Positions 1 through 7,772 of a stretch of 64,000 nt of DNA are shown piece after piece. Positions within the stretch are counted from its first letter, which is position 1. Each line of letters begins with the position of its first letter. Both the position numbers and the translations under genes were made by a program. The stretch is from JAFECT01 sp963838235 (lineage in GTDB: Bacteria > Pseudomonadota > Alphaproteobacteria > Caulobacterales > Caulobacteraceae): positions 1,550,001-1,614,000 of the forward strand of contig CAWIQJ010000005.1 of assembly GCA_963838235.1 (NCBI GenBank), given 5' to 3'. The notes under the pieces are model-generated. The model ran no database searches. It saw only the letters and a program-made list of their open reading frames with translations, and was not told where the DNA came from.

Positions 1-906
1 GACTTGTTCTTCGTCATGAGCGGTTACGTGATCGCTCAAGCGTACGACGACCGGCTACGGACTATGGGAGTCCTGAAATTCCTGCGGGCGCGGGTGGTGC
101 GTTTCTATCCGCTGTTTGCGCTGGGGCTCGCGTTCGGCTTGGTCCGCGTTGTCGGCGAAGCGCTTCGTGGCCACGCGGCGCCAGGCCTGTGGAGCGCTCT
201 CGGCGCTGGGCTGCTGTTCATCCCTGCGCCCGTGACGCCTTTCTCGCGTGGCGAGCTTTCTCCGATAGATGTTCCTGCCTGGTCGTTGCTTTTCGAATTG
301 TGGATCAACGTGCTCTACGCGTTGCTCTTGCCTCGACTTTCGGTGCGGGCGCTCTGCGTCGTCACTGCGGTGGCTGGCGCTTGCCTAGCGGTGACGGCCA
401 TTGCCTTCGGCTCACCTCTGAATGGCGGAGCGGATTGGGGCTCGGTTGGCGTTGGATGTGCCAGGGTCGCCTTCTCGTTTCCCCTGGGCGCTCTTCTATA
501 CCGATGTCGAGATCGGCTGCCGGACCTATCTCGAGGAGCACCCTTCATCCCCGTTGCACTGGTTGCGTTGTTCAGCCTGCCGTCCGCTCCCGCGACCGAC
601 CTTGTCTTCGCGCTGCTGGGGTCGCCCCTGCTTGTTATTGCCGCCCTGCGCGGTGGCGCGCCCGCGGCGCTAGCGGCGTATGGGGCAGCGACGTCTTACG
701 CTCTCTATGCTGTGCACCACCCTCTGCTCGATCTAGTGCGCGGCGTCTCACGAACACTGGGTGTCGAGAGTGCGCCTCTCGCGGCTGCCGTCATCGCCGC
801 ACTATTGCTGATCTGTCCGATGTTGGACCGGTTCTACGACCGGCCACTAAGACGTTGGCTGGGCGCGTCTCGTCGTGAAGCCTCCGAGCAAGGAGCTGTA
901 CCCTAA
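1..906 (+). CDS. Acyltransferase 3 family membrane protein (5' truncated by window edge)
   Basis: The reading frame is open from base 1, so the start lies upstream; about 301 residues are visible. The first visible residues, a DLFFVMSG motif, match the FFV(I/M)SG signature of the acyltransferase-3 (OafA/YrhL-like) family. Several hydrophobic segments follow, and the C-terminus has the family's YALYAVHHPLL-type motif and a final PLRRWL. Such integral inner-membrane proteins usually transfer acetyl or other acyl groups to O-antigen, exopolysaccharide or other surface glycans. A second family member lies at 3997-5103, and the methyltransferases between them support a glycan-decoration cluster. 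The substrate cannot be read from the sequence. Confidence 0.85.
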   Translation, partial: DLFFVMSGYVIAQAYDDRLRTMGVLKFLRARVVRFYPLFALGLAFGLVRVVGEALRGHAAPGLWSALGAGLLFIPAPVTPFSRGELSPIDVPAWSLLFELWINVLYALLLPRLSVRALCVVTAVAGACLAVTAIAFGSPLNGGADWGSVGVGCARVAFSFPLGALLYRCRDRLPDLSRGAPFIPVALVALFSLPSAPATDLVFALLGSPLLVIAALRGGAPAALAAYGAATSYALYAVHHPLLDLVRGVSRTLGVESAPLAAAVIAALLLICPMLDRFYDRPLRRWLGASRREASEQGAVP

Positions 907-1003
907 CCATGGGCTGCGAGAGTTCCTTGATCGTGATTTGGGCCTGTGCGTGGCTCGCCAGGGCGCAGAACACCGTCGCCAGGGCCAGGAGGCGCTTTAA
1001 CAT
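791..1003 (-). pseudogene. 5' remnant of an exported protein gene
   Basis: An ATG at 1003 has a plausible ribosome site (AGGGAA, about six bases upstream) and opens a clear Sec signal peptide (MLKRLLALATVF... ending SHAQAQ). After about 22 residues the frame runs antisense through the 3' end of the acyltransferase and loses any protein-like character. The signal peptide resembles that of the glycine-rich exported protein starting at 3872 (MSKRILAVFAAL...). I read it as the leading end of a similar gene whose body was lost when the flanking gene was joined here. A genuine short peptide is the alternative. The rest of the gap (1004-1161) shows no gene. Confidence 0.35.
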
Positions 1004-1161
1004 TGGGTTCCCTGGCTGTGGTCTTAGTCAAATCGGCGGGAAGTCGTAATTTCGCGACGCAATGCCATTGCCGGGATCAAGGTCAGTCAGGTCAGATACC
1101 TGATTGCGGAGGAATCCTCCGACGGTCTCCGAACGGGACGGTGTGAACGGCGATCGCGGCC

Positions 1162-2061
1162 CTAGGCTGACTTCCTCAGCCAGAGGTCGATTTCCATGCC
1201 GGTCTTCGTCCGCGCCATGATCCACGCAAGCAGCGGATGCAGAATTCGCGGGAAATGGCGCACGGAACAGACGTTGTAGCGGCGTTGGACGATCTCGTAT
1301 CCCGCCCGCCCCGCATGCGCCTCGAACGAGCGCTCGCCGAACTCATAGAGGTGGTACGGCGGGTGCATCGGGCTGGTGTTGACGGTGTAGTTGGTGCCGC
1401 GAAGCGTGAAAAACACGTTGGCGAGGCGTGCCACCAGATGGTTCGAGCTCGGCACGCAGACGCGCATCACACCGCCGGGGCGAAGCCACGTCATCGCGCG
1501 CTCTAGCGCCTTCGCCGGTTCCTGCAGGTGCTCGAGCACAACGCCGAAGTTAATGAAGTCGAACGACGCCGCCGGATAGGCGGCGTCCTCAACGCCGGCC
1601 AACTGGATAGCATCGGGTCGAATCCCGCGTGCGATCGCCCGCGCCCGGAACATTTCGCCCGGCTCGATGCCAAAGGCGTCCATGTCCGCGCGCTGCATCG
1701 TCGCCATGGCGATGCCGGTCCCCGCGCCGATATCGAGCACCTTCACCCGGTCCGGCTCGCCGAGCAGGCGCCGCGCGGTAGCGATCTCGTCGGCGAAATA
1801 ATCCGCCGCGGGCTCTTCCGCGACCCAGTACGCGTCCGGATCGACGCCATAGTGATCGGAGAGGTCATAGGGCTTGGGCCGCGGATCGGTATAGATGAGA
1901 TCGCAGTCCAGACAGCGCTTCACCCCGGTCGCAAGGCCGACCGACTCGCGTGGATTGCCGCCCTGGGTCCGATTGAGCCGCTGTCCCACCGCCCGCGCGC
2001 GCGTGGACCCGCACATGTCGCAGGCCGTGACCGGGATAAACTCATAGCGATACCGCCGCAT
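1162..2061 (-). CDS. Class I SAM-dependent methyltransferase with N-terminal zinc-ribbon
   Basis: This 299-residue protein has an N-terminal pair of CxxC motifs (CDMC near residue 14, CLDC near 51) typical of the zinc-binding domain preceding some sugar methyltransferases. A Rossmann methyltransferase core follows: motif I VLDIGAGTG near residue 108, an acidic motif II (FGIEP), and a post-motif segment DFINFGVVLEHL. It probably methylates a sugar or sugar nucleotide during surface-polysaccharide synthesis, in line with its neighbours; the exact substrate is unknown. It is read leftward, opposite to both flanking genes, with about 110 bases to the divergent FkbM gene. Confidence 0.85.
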   Translation of the reverse strand: MRRYRYEFIPVTACDMCGSTRARAVGQRLNRTQGGNPRESVGLATGVKRCLDCDLIYTDPRPKPYDLSDHYGVDPDAYWVAEEPAADYFADEIATARRLLGEPDRVKVLDIGAGTGIAMATMQRADMDAFGIEPGEMFRARAIARGIRPDAIQLAGVEDAAYPAASFDFINFGVVLEHLQEPAKALERAMTWLRPGGVMRVCVPSSNHLVARLANVFFTLRGTNYTVNTSPMHPPYHLYEFGERSFEAHAGRAGYEIVQRRYNVCSVRHFPRILHPLLAWIMARTKTGMEIDLWLRKSA

Positions 2062-2173
2062 CGCGCCACAATGCGGGCGCCGACCGGCCTGTCAACTCAC
2101 GGCCCGACCCACTTGAAGATGACCGTGGATGGCACCGCTTGAAGGGGACCTCCGGTTGGGAGAGAGTTGCCGG

Positions 2174-3061
2174 ATGATTCAAGGAGTCAGACGGGCGATC
2201 CTGTCCGCGGCCCACCGCGCGGGCCTGCTGGCGCCGTTGCGATATCGTTTACCCAAGCGGCTCTATCGCCACTTGGCCCTGCAGGGGGATTTTGCCGTCG
2301 CCGTCGAGGCCGGAATATCGTTCCGCCTGCGCCATTACGGCTATTCCGTCGAGAACGATCTCTACTGGAGCGGCTGGGGTCGGGGAAACGAACCTTGGTC
2401 GGAGCGCGTCTGGCTTGAAATCTGCCGCGACGCCGAGGTGATCATCGACGTGGGCGCCAATACCGGCGTCTACGCCCTGGCCGCTAAGGCTATATCGCCC
2501 ACGGCGCGCGTGCTCGCCGTCGAGCCGGTGCCGCGTATCTTCGACAAGCTCGTCGAAAACATCGCCTTGAACGGCGATATGATCACCGCCGTCGCGGCGG
2601 CTGCCACCGATCACGACGGAAGCATCACTCTGTACGAGATTGGCGCGGAGCACGAATATTCGGTGTCGGCAGACCCGTCGATGATCGAAGGCTCGAAGCC
2701 GGTAGAGCTGCCCGCACTCACCTTAGACACCATTGCCGCACGCCATGGCCTGGGCGCCATCGACGCGGTCAAGATCGATGTCGAGACGCACGAACCGCAG
2801 GTGCTGGGCGGAATGGAGCGATCATTGGCGTCCGAGCCGGCGCTTCTGATGGAGGTGCTCAACCCCGCTGTCGGTACGGCCCTAATCGCAAGGCTCGCAC
2901 CCCTGGGCTACGCCGCGTGGCAGATCGACGAGCGCCGAGGCCTTGCGATCACACTTGAGCCCGGCTTACTCGGGCATCATTCCTGGGGACGAAACTGTCT
3001 ATTTATGACTGAGACGAGAGCGTTGACCTCGCGGGACGTCCTTAGGGCCCAACCCAACTGA
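2174..3061 (+). CDS. FkbM family methyltransferase
   Basis: From ATG 2174 the protein has 295 residues; this start is preferred over 2129 because GGGAGAGAG lies just upstream. The motif I IIDVGANTGVYALAA (about residue 95) and the C-terminal DAVKIDVETHEPQVLGG segment are diagnostic of the FkbM family (Methyltransf_21). Family members O-methylate diverse metabolites and, in glycan clusters, sugars or lipids. The end overlaps the convergent glycine-rich gene by 20 bases. The substrate is not determinable; the cluster suggests a cell-surface glycan. Confidence 0.85.
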   Translation: MIQGVRRAILSAAHRAGLLAPLRYRLPKRLYRHLALQGDFAVAVEAGISFRLRHYGYSVENDLYWSGWGRGNEPWSERVWLEICRDAEVIIDVGANTGVYALAAKAISPTARVLAVEPVPRIFDKLVENIALNGDMITAVAAAATDHDGSITLYEIGAEHEYSVSADPSMIEGSKPVELPALTLDTIAARHGLGAIDAVKIDVETHEPQVLGGMERSLASEPALLMEVLNPAVGTALIARLAPLGYAAWQIDERRGLAITLEPGLLGHHSWGRNCLFMTETRALTSRDVLRAQPN

Positions 3062-3872
3062 TATAGACGCAGCCGTCCGCACCCGTTCCTCCCGCTTTGT
3101 TCTGCGCGCCGCCGCCGCCGCCTGCCCCGCAGCCCGTTGCGGTGGCCCCGGTTGCGCCCGTAGCTCCGCCGAGACCCCCGTCGCCATAGGGTGTCGCACC
3201 CCCGTTGCCGCCGGCGATGCCGGCCTGTGCTGTAGTGGAATAAGTGCCGTACGACACTGCAGTGCCCCCCAGGGTTCCGGACGTTCCAGCTGCCGACCCT
3301 GCTGCCGTTCCGGGGAAATAGGGAGGCGTTGCCGCGACTGTACCGCCCGCGGCACCGTTGCCCGTTGATCCCGTGCCTCCGGTGGCGTTCGCCTGCGCTC
3401 CATAGGCCTTGCTACCGAAGCCGCCGGCGCCCCCGCTTGTACTCGTGCCGCAGGCGCCGCCGCCGCCGCCGCTTTCAGAGATCGCGAGTGCCGTTCCAGT
3501 AACGGTAGTGGTTCCCCCCGTTCCCCCACTGCCCGTCGTGCAGGGAGGGCTTCCGGTCGAACCGGCGCCGATGGTGATCGAAAGAGACGCCCCCGGTGTG
3601 GTGGACACACCAAAATCCTTCAGGCAGCCGCCACCGCCGCCACCGCCGCCGCCCGCTCCGGGGGTAGAATTGCCGCCGGCGCCCGCGCCCCCGCCACCGC
3701 AGGCGCTGATCCAGATTTGCGACACCCCGTTCGGGACCGTCCACGTGTACGACCCATGCGTGGTGAAGCTGACGGATTTGGACTTGCTCGGGACGCCGGA
3801 AACCGTTTGCGCGGTCGCGGGCGCGGCGCAGAGCGCCAGGGCGGCGAACACGGCGAGGATGCGCTTGCTCAT
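3042..3872 (-). CDS. Exported glycine-rich protein
   Basis: The 276-residue product starts at ATG 3872; a longer upstream frame lacks protein character. Residues 1-22 form a Sec signal peptide (MSKRILAVFAAL...PATAQ). The mature part begins with a beta-rich module containing YTWTVPNGVSQIWISACG, followed by long glycine, alanine, serine and threonine tracts. The W(T/V)xPxGV...GGGG pattern is shared with glycine-rich domains in phage tail/fibre proteins and secreted bacterial proteins. It could be a surface or phage-virion protein; it lies between glycan genes and is about 2 kb from the first phage gene. No enzymatic motif is seen. Confidence 0.7.
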   Translation of the reverse strand: MSKRILAVFAALALCAAPATAQTVSGVPSKSKSVSFTTHGSYTWTVPNGVSQIWISACGGGGAGAGGNSTPGAGGGGGGGGGCLKDFGVSTTPGASLSITIGAGSTGSPPCTTGSGGTGGTTTVTGTALAISESGGGGGACGTSTSGGAGGFGSKAYGAQANATGGTGSTGNGAAGGTVAATPPYFPGTAAGSAAGTSGTLGGTAVSYGTYSTTAQAGIAGGNGGATPYGDGGLGGATGATGATATGCGAGGGGGAQNKAGGTGADGCVYISWVGP

Positions 3873-3996
3873 AATCGACTCCGAATTGGCGAGGCCGCCG
3901 CGGGCGGCCGGTCGGGGGTTGCGTTCCGTCGAGGATAGGGTGACGGAGGGACAGACGCGGGCGCTGGGCCTCGCGCGGCGGCGGGGCGCCTCAACC

Positions 3997-5103
3997 ATGG
4001 TCGAAGCCGTCGCGCCCGCCGGAAAGGAAAGGCTCGCCGGGCTGGACGCGCTCAGGTTCGCGGCCGCTGCGATGGTGATGTGTTTCCACCTGGGCTGGCC
4101 GCCGCCGCATCGAATCCTCACGCGCAAGATCGTCCACGCCGGGCTCGACCTGCCGGTCGCTCATCCCGTCCTGCCGGTCGGCTTCGGCTGGGTGGGGGTG
4201 CAGATCTTCTTCGTGATCTCCGGCTTCGTGATCGCCTATTCGGCCAGCCGCTCGACCCCGTGGCGATTTGCCAAGGGCCGCATTCTGCGCATCGCGCCGG
4301 CGCTCGTCGTATGCTCGCTCATGAGCGCAGCGGTGCTGGCGATCTACGGTGTCCCCATCGGCCATATCGCCGATCTGCTGTGGCGCTCCTGGCTGCTCTG
4401 GCCGTGGGGGCCGTGGGTCGACGGCGTCTATTGGACCCTGACCATCGAGGTCGTGTTCTATGCCGGCGTCGCGCTGCTGCTCGCAATCGGCGCCTTCAGA
4501 CACATCGAGGCCCTGACCTGTCTCGTGGGCGCCGCCGCAGCGGCGTGCGACGCGGTCGTCGGCCTCGGCCTCGTGCCGGCACTGACGCTCTCGACCTTTC
4601 CCTATCTGCACCACGCGGTGCACTTCGCGCTGGGGATCATGCTGTGGCTGATCTTCTTCGACCGACCGTCGCTACGGCGATGGGTGTTCGCCGCGGTGTT
4701 CGCCGCGGGCGGTGCGTTCGAGATCGCCGCAGTCGCCCGCGTGAGCAACCAGGCCGCCGTCGCGCCGGTCGTCGTCTGGGGACTGGCGGTCATAGCCATC
4801 GTCCTGTCCGCGGCCTTCAGGCGCCGCATCGACCGCTTTGCGCCGCAGGTTCGGCTGGCCGGGTTGGCGACCTATCCGCTGTACCTACTGCACGAAGACA
4901 TCGGTTTGGTGACCCTGGGTGCGCTTTACGCGGTCTGCGTGAGAGACCTTTCGGCCTTCCTGCTCGTCGCCGCCGCGATGATCGGCCTCAGCGTCCTCGT
5001 CGCGCGCTTTGCCGAACCGCCGATGCGGCGAGCCTTGGGCGGTCTGCTCGATCGCGCCGCCGACAAGGTCGTCATGGGATGGAAGATCGTCACCGGCCGG
5101 TAA
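3997..5103 (+). CDS. Acyltransferase 3 family membrane protein
   Basis: From ATG 3997 the protein has 368 residues, the usual size for stand-alone OafA-like acyltransferases; the frame stays open further upstream but only through sequence antisense to the glycine-rich gene. It opens with LAGLDALRFAAAAMVMCFHL, the family's catalytic-His N-terminal motif (R...H). Further in are QIFFVISGFVIAYSASRS, the YWTLTIEVVFY segment, many membrane helices and the C-terminal YPLYLLHE motif. It would acylate an envelope glycan. It diverges from the glycine-rich gene across a 124-base gap that should carry both promoters. Confidence 0.9.
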   Translation: MVEAVAPAGKERLAGLDALRFAAAAMVMCFHLGWPPPHRILTRKIVHAGLDLPVAHPVLPVGFGWVGVQIFFVISGFVIAYSASRSTPWRFAKGRILRIAPALVVCSLMSAAVLAIYGVPIGHIADLLWRSWLLWPWGPWVDGVYWTLTIEVVFYAGVALLLAIGAFRHIEALTCLVGAAAAACDAVVGLGLVPALTLSTFPYLHHAVHFALGIMLWLIFFDRPSLRRWVFAAVFAAGGAFEIAAVARVSNQAAVAPVVVWGLAVIAIVLSAAFRRRIDRFAPQVRLAGLATYPLYLLHEDIGLVTLGALYAVCVRDLSAFLLVAAAMIGLSVLVARFAEPPMRRALGGLLDRAADKVVMGWKIVTGR

Positions 5104-5180
5104 GCCATTGGGGCCGCGCTTGAACGCGGGGGTTTCTGGGCTATGGTCGCGGGCCTGTCGCGAAAGGGGACGTGCCGCCC

Positions 5181-5993
5181 ATGCTTGAGTTTCGCATCGA
5201 CGACGTTCTTGCCGGAAAATCGGCGGGGGACTGGGCCGACGCGTATCGAACGGCTGACCCGTTCCCCCATGTGGTGATCGACGACTTCTTCCCCGCCAAC
5301 TCTCTGCGCCCCATCGCCGCCGAAGTGCGCACGATGTCGATTGAAAGCGAGACCGAGGTTTATTCCTCGAGCCATAAGCGCCGGCAGTCCGATATCGCAA
5401 AGCTCGGACCGCTCACGCGCCGCTTCATCGAAGAGCTGCACACGCCGCAATTCTTGATCTTCCTCCAGGACCTCACGGGCGTTCCCGCCCTCGTTCCGGA
5501 CCCCTACCTCAAGGGCGGCGGCGTTCACCAGATCGGTCGCGGCGGCTTCCTGAAGGTCCACTCCGACTTCAACTGGCATAAGCGCTTGCGCCTGCATCGA
5601 CGCCTGAACCTGCTGCTCTACCTGAATGAGGGTTGGCAGGAGGAATGGGGCGGCGCCTTGGAGCTCTGGGACCGCGGAATGCAAAGCCGCCGGCGCAGCC
5701 TTGCGCCGATCTTCAATCGCATGGTCGTCTTTTCGACGACCGACAACTCCTATCACGGCCACCCGGATCCGCTGGACTGTCCGCCGGATGTCCTGCGCAA
5801 CTCCATCGCGCTCTACTATTACACGTCGGAGCGACCAAAGAGCGAGATCCGGTTCGGCAAATCGATGATGACGAACTACCAGGCGCGCGAAGGCGATGGG
5901 TTCAAGCACGACCCGAACTATATCCGCCACCAGGCGACGATACGCCTTCCGTTCCTGCAGCAACTCCTGAGCCTGCGTCACCGCAAGCCCTGA
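5181..5993 (+). CDS. 2-oxoglutarate/Fe(II)-dependent oxygenase (prolyl-4-hydroxylase-like)
   Basis: The start is set at ATG 5181, 11 bases after AAGGGGA; GTG 5172 sits too close to that ribosome site. The 270-residue protein has the double-stranded beta-helix signature of the 2OG-Fe(II) superfamily: HSD at about residues 127-129 supplies two iron ligands, a later YHGHPDP supplies the distal His, and an Arg before NSIALYYYT probably binds 2-oxoglutarate. Relatives hydroxylate proteins, amino acids or sugars and are frequent in glycan clusters and phage genomes. The stop is only seven bases from the last phage-type gene on the opposite strand, so host or phage ownership is uncertain. Confidence 0.85.
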   Translation: MLEFRIDDVLAGKSAGDWADAYRTADPFPHVVIDDFFPANSLRPIAAEVRTMSIESETEVYSSSHKRRQSDIAKLGPLTRRFIEELHTPQFLIFLQDLTGVPALVPDPYLKGGGVHQIGRGGFLKVHSDFNWHKRLRLHRRLNLLLYLNEGWQEEWGGALELWDRGMQSRRRSLAPIFNRMVVFSTTDNSYHGHPDPLDCPPDVLRNSIALYYYTSERPKSEIRFGKSMMTNYQAREGDGFKHDPNYIRHQATIRLPFLQQLLSLRHRKP

Positions 5994-6000
5994 CCGACGC

Positions 6001-6297
6001 CTATTGCCCCACCTTCCCCTCGAACGCGTGACCGGTCGTCGCCGCCACCACGCTGATCGGGTTCGCGGGCACGGGGTACGGCGCGTAGACCTGCCCCGGT
6101 TGCAGTTCGAGGCTCTTGCCGTCGGACGAGGACGCGGTCGCGCCGGCGTCGTTGATGAACAGGCTCTCGCTCGCCGACCGGGGGTTCTGGATGCGCAGGT
6201 ATTTGCGGCTGGAGTTGAAGGCGGCGGCGGCTTGCGCCGTGCCGCCCGCGGCGATCGCGCCGGAGATGTCGGTGAATTGGGTCGGACGTTCGGCCAT
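6001..6297 (-). CDS. Small phage virion-associated protein (unknown)
   Basis: This 98-residue protein is the last gene of the leftward head operon. It has an Ala/Gly/Ser-rich sequence with a RKYLRIQNPRS segment and SLFINDAGA, resembling short beta-rich phage proteins sited after adaptor genes. No specific domain is recognised. The position after the adaptor suggests a head-tail joining or decoration role, which is inference. It is separated from the adaptor gene by three tandem palindromic repeats. Confidence 0.6.
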   Translation of the reverse strand: MAERPTQFTDISGAIAAGGTAQAAAAFNSSRKYLRIQNPRSASESLFINDAGATASSSDGKSLELQPGQVYAPYPVPANPISVVAATTGHAFEGKVGQ

Positions 6298-6311
6298 GGG
6301 GGGCTCCAGAA

Positions 6312-6471
6312 CGGGTTTAGGAAAAGTGCGAAGCGGTTTTCCGCCCGAAGCCCGTTCCAGCTGAAGATTCCGGGTTTAGGAAAAGTGCGAAGCGGTTTTC
6401 CGCCCGAAACCCGTTCCAGCTAAGATTCCGGGTTGAGGAAAAGTGTGAAGCGGTTTTCCGCTCGCAACCCG
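6312..6471. repeat. Three tandem copies of a 58-59 bp palindromic repeat
   Basis: Units begin at 6312, 6371 and 6429. Each contains nested inverted repeats: CGGGTTT...AAACCCG outside and GGAAAA...TTTTCC inside around a GTGCGAAGCG core. The third unit has diverged (GTGTGAAG, CTCGCAACCCG). From memory, the GGAAAAGTGnGAAGCGGTTTTCC core is a common extragenic palindrome in alphaproteobacterial chromosomes. The tandem arrangement lies between the adaptor gene (stop at 6476) and the last phage gene. Confidence 0.9.
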
Positions 6472-6475
6472 CGCC

Positions 6476-7090
6476 TTAAACAACTCGGGAATTGGTTTGC
6501 GGGGTCAGGCGGTCGCCGGCGACGCTTGCGCGGTCGTTGGCTTCGATCTCGCCGATGATGTTGGTCAGCTCGCCTTGCCAGGCGGCCAGGCGCTCGTCCT
6601 GGGCCATCACCCCAAAACTGACCAGCGACGCATAGAGATAGACGTCGGGATGCTTGCCGAGCAGCCAGTTGGTCGGGTTGCTGTCGCCCAGCGCCGGCAG
6701 GGTCTGGAAATAGGCGAGCTGGTAGGGCGTGGCGCTCGCCGGCTCGGGATAGACCTCAAAGTTCGCGCCCGTGATCGCGTACCGGCGCGGGGCGCCCGCC
6801 ACGTCCGGCCGCGCCTTCAGCGCGTCCATCTCGTCCACCGAGACCGGTTCCAGCTTGGTGAAACAGCCGCCGGTCAGGCGCAGCGCCTTGGCGCCGTTGA
6901 AATCGCTCGGCAGGGCGGCGCCGGCGCCGGTGATGCTGCCGGTCACGGTCGCCACCATCTCGCGCACCGACAACAGGCGGTTCAACCGCGCCTCGGCCAT
7001 CTGGATCGCCACCGGCCAGTTGGCGCTCTGGTCGGTGCGGATCGCATAGGTCGCGAGCGCGCTCAGCAGGGCGGCATAGTCCCCGATCAT
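6476..7090 (-). CDS. Phage head-tail adaptor protein (SU10-type)
   Basis: The 204-residue protein starts MIGDYAALLSALATYA and has the helical-bundle pattern of SU10/P22-gp4-like adaptors: IQMAEARLNRLL near residue 29, PSDFNGAKALRL in the middle, and LLGKHPDVYLYASLVSFG near 145 followed by an amphipathic helix. Adaptors dock under the portal ring and begin the head-tail connector. The start ATG overlaps the stop of the upstream gene by four bases, indicating translational coupling. Assignment rests on pattern similarity and gene order. Confidence 0.75.
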   Translation of the reverse strand: MIGDYAALLSALATYAIRTDQSANWPVAIQMAEARLNRLLSVREMVATVTGSITGAGAALPSDFNGAKALRLTGGCFTKLEPVSVDEMDALKARPDVAGAPRRYAITGANFEVYPEPASATPYQLAYFQTLPALGDSNPTNWLLGKHPDVYLYASLVSFGVMAQDERLAAWQGELTNIIGEIEANDRASVAGDRLTPQTNSRVV

Positions 7091-7437
7091 CGGAAACCGT
7101 CCTCGCCCGCCGCCGCCACGCGCCCGGGCGCGGTGCGCAGCCAGGCGTAGTCGGGATCGTTCAACAGCCGCACCAGGCGGTCGCTGTTAGCCGGGTCCAG
7201 CACGTTCACCCCCTCCTCGGTCAGGATCTTGTGCACGATCGCAAACGGGATCGAGGCCACGCGCCGCAACTCGCGCGAGGGCGAATAGCCGTCGTTGGCC
7301 AGCGCCATGCGCCTGTTGCGCTCCAGCATGGATCCCACGTCCGTGGTCGAAATCACCACGCCCCCGCCCCGGCCGTCGTCGCGCCAGGCGTGGCGCGTGC
7401 CGGTGCGCGCGGTGAACAGCGGTCGCGTGGGGCTCAT
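7087..7437 (-). CDS. Phage protein of unknown function
   Basis: A 116-residue frame from ATG 7437 to 7087, with four-base overlaps both with the upstream gene (7434-7437) and the adaptor (7087-7090). It is basic in the first half (RTGTRHAWRDDG) and helical in the second (FAIVHKILTEEGVNVLDPANSDRL contains the most conserved-looking block, with DPDYAWLRTAPGR after it). Position between capsid and adaptor suggests a virion or assembly protein. No family is recognised. Confidence 0.65.
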   Translation of the reverse strand: MSPTRPLFTARTGTRHAWRDDGRGGGVVISTTDVGSMLERNRRMALANDGYSPSRELRRVASIPFAIVHKILTEEGVNVLDPANSDRLVRLLNDPDYAWLRTAPGRVAAAGEDGFR

Positions 7438-7694
7438 GACACACGCGGCGCAATCTCGACCCAGCCCTTGTCCTCCAGCTGCTGCGCAATCCCACGCGGC
7501 AACTGCGCCGCCTGGCCGCGGCGGTAGTGCCCGAACCGGTCCGGCGAAGGGCCGAACGACCCGTCGGCGATCTTGCCCTCGCCGAGCGGCAGAATGCGCA
7601 CGGTAACGTTTCCGCCGAACGCGGGCGCGTCGGCAGTCGCCTGCGCCTCGGACGCACGCGGGGCCGCAGCGCGGCCAGCACCTTGGTCGGTCAT
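7434..7694 (-). CDS. Small phage protein (unknown)
   Basis: An 86-residue product from ATG 7694, chosen because a purine-rich GAGAG site lies upstream and the longer frame passes through a palindrome. After an Ala-rich disordered leader, the core VTVRILPLGEGKIADG...HYRRGQAAQLPRGIAQQLEDKGWVE looks like a small folded module with a C-terminal helix. It sits directly after the capsid gene, where decoration or stabilising proteins often lie, but this is only positional inference. Confidence 0.6.
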   Translation of the reverse strand: MTDQGAGRAAAPRASEAQATADAPAFGGNVTVRILPLGEGKIADGSFGPSPDRFGHYRRGQAAQLPRGIAQQLEDKGWVEIAPRVS

Positions 7695-7731
7695 AAGGTC
7701 TCTCTTCTCGAAAATGGGAATGAACGCTCGT

Positions 7732-7762
7732 CCCTCCCCCGCGCATCCTGCGCGGGGGAGGG
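7732..7762 (-). terminator. Strong hairpin downstream of the capsid gene
   Basis: A perfect 14-bp stem (CCCTCCCCCGCGCA with its complement) and a three-base loop lie 11 bases after the capsid stop codon. There is no long U-tract, so it may act as an mRNA 3'-end stabiliser, partial terminator or processing site rather than a full intrinsic terminator. Confidence 0.6.
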
Positions 7763-7772
7763 AACTCATCCG

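Noticed and set aside
6312..6471. CRISPR-like array
   Set aside because: Units are contiguous copies with no unique spacers and are internally palindromic, unlike CRISPR repeats; no cas genes are near.
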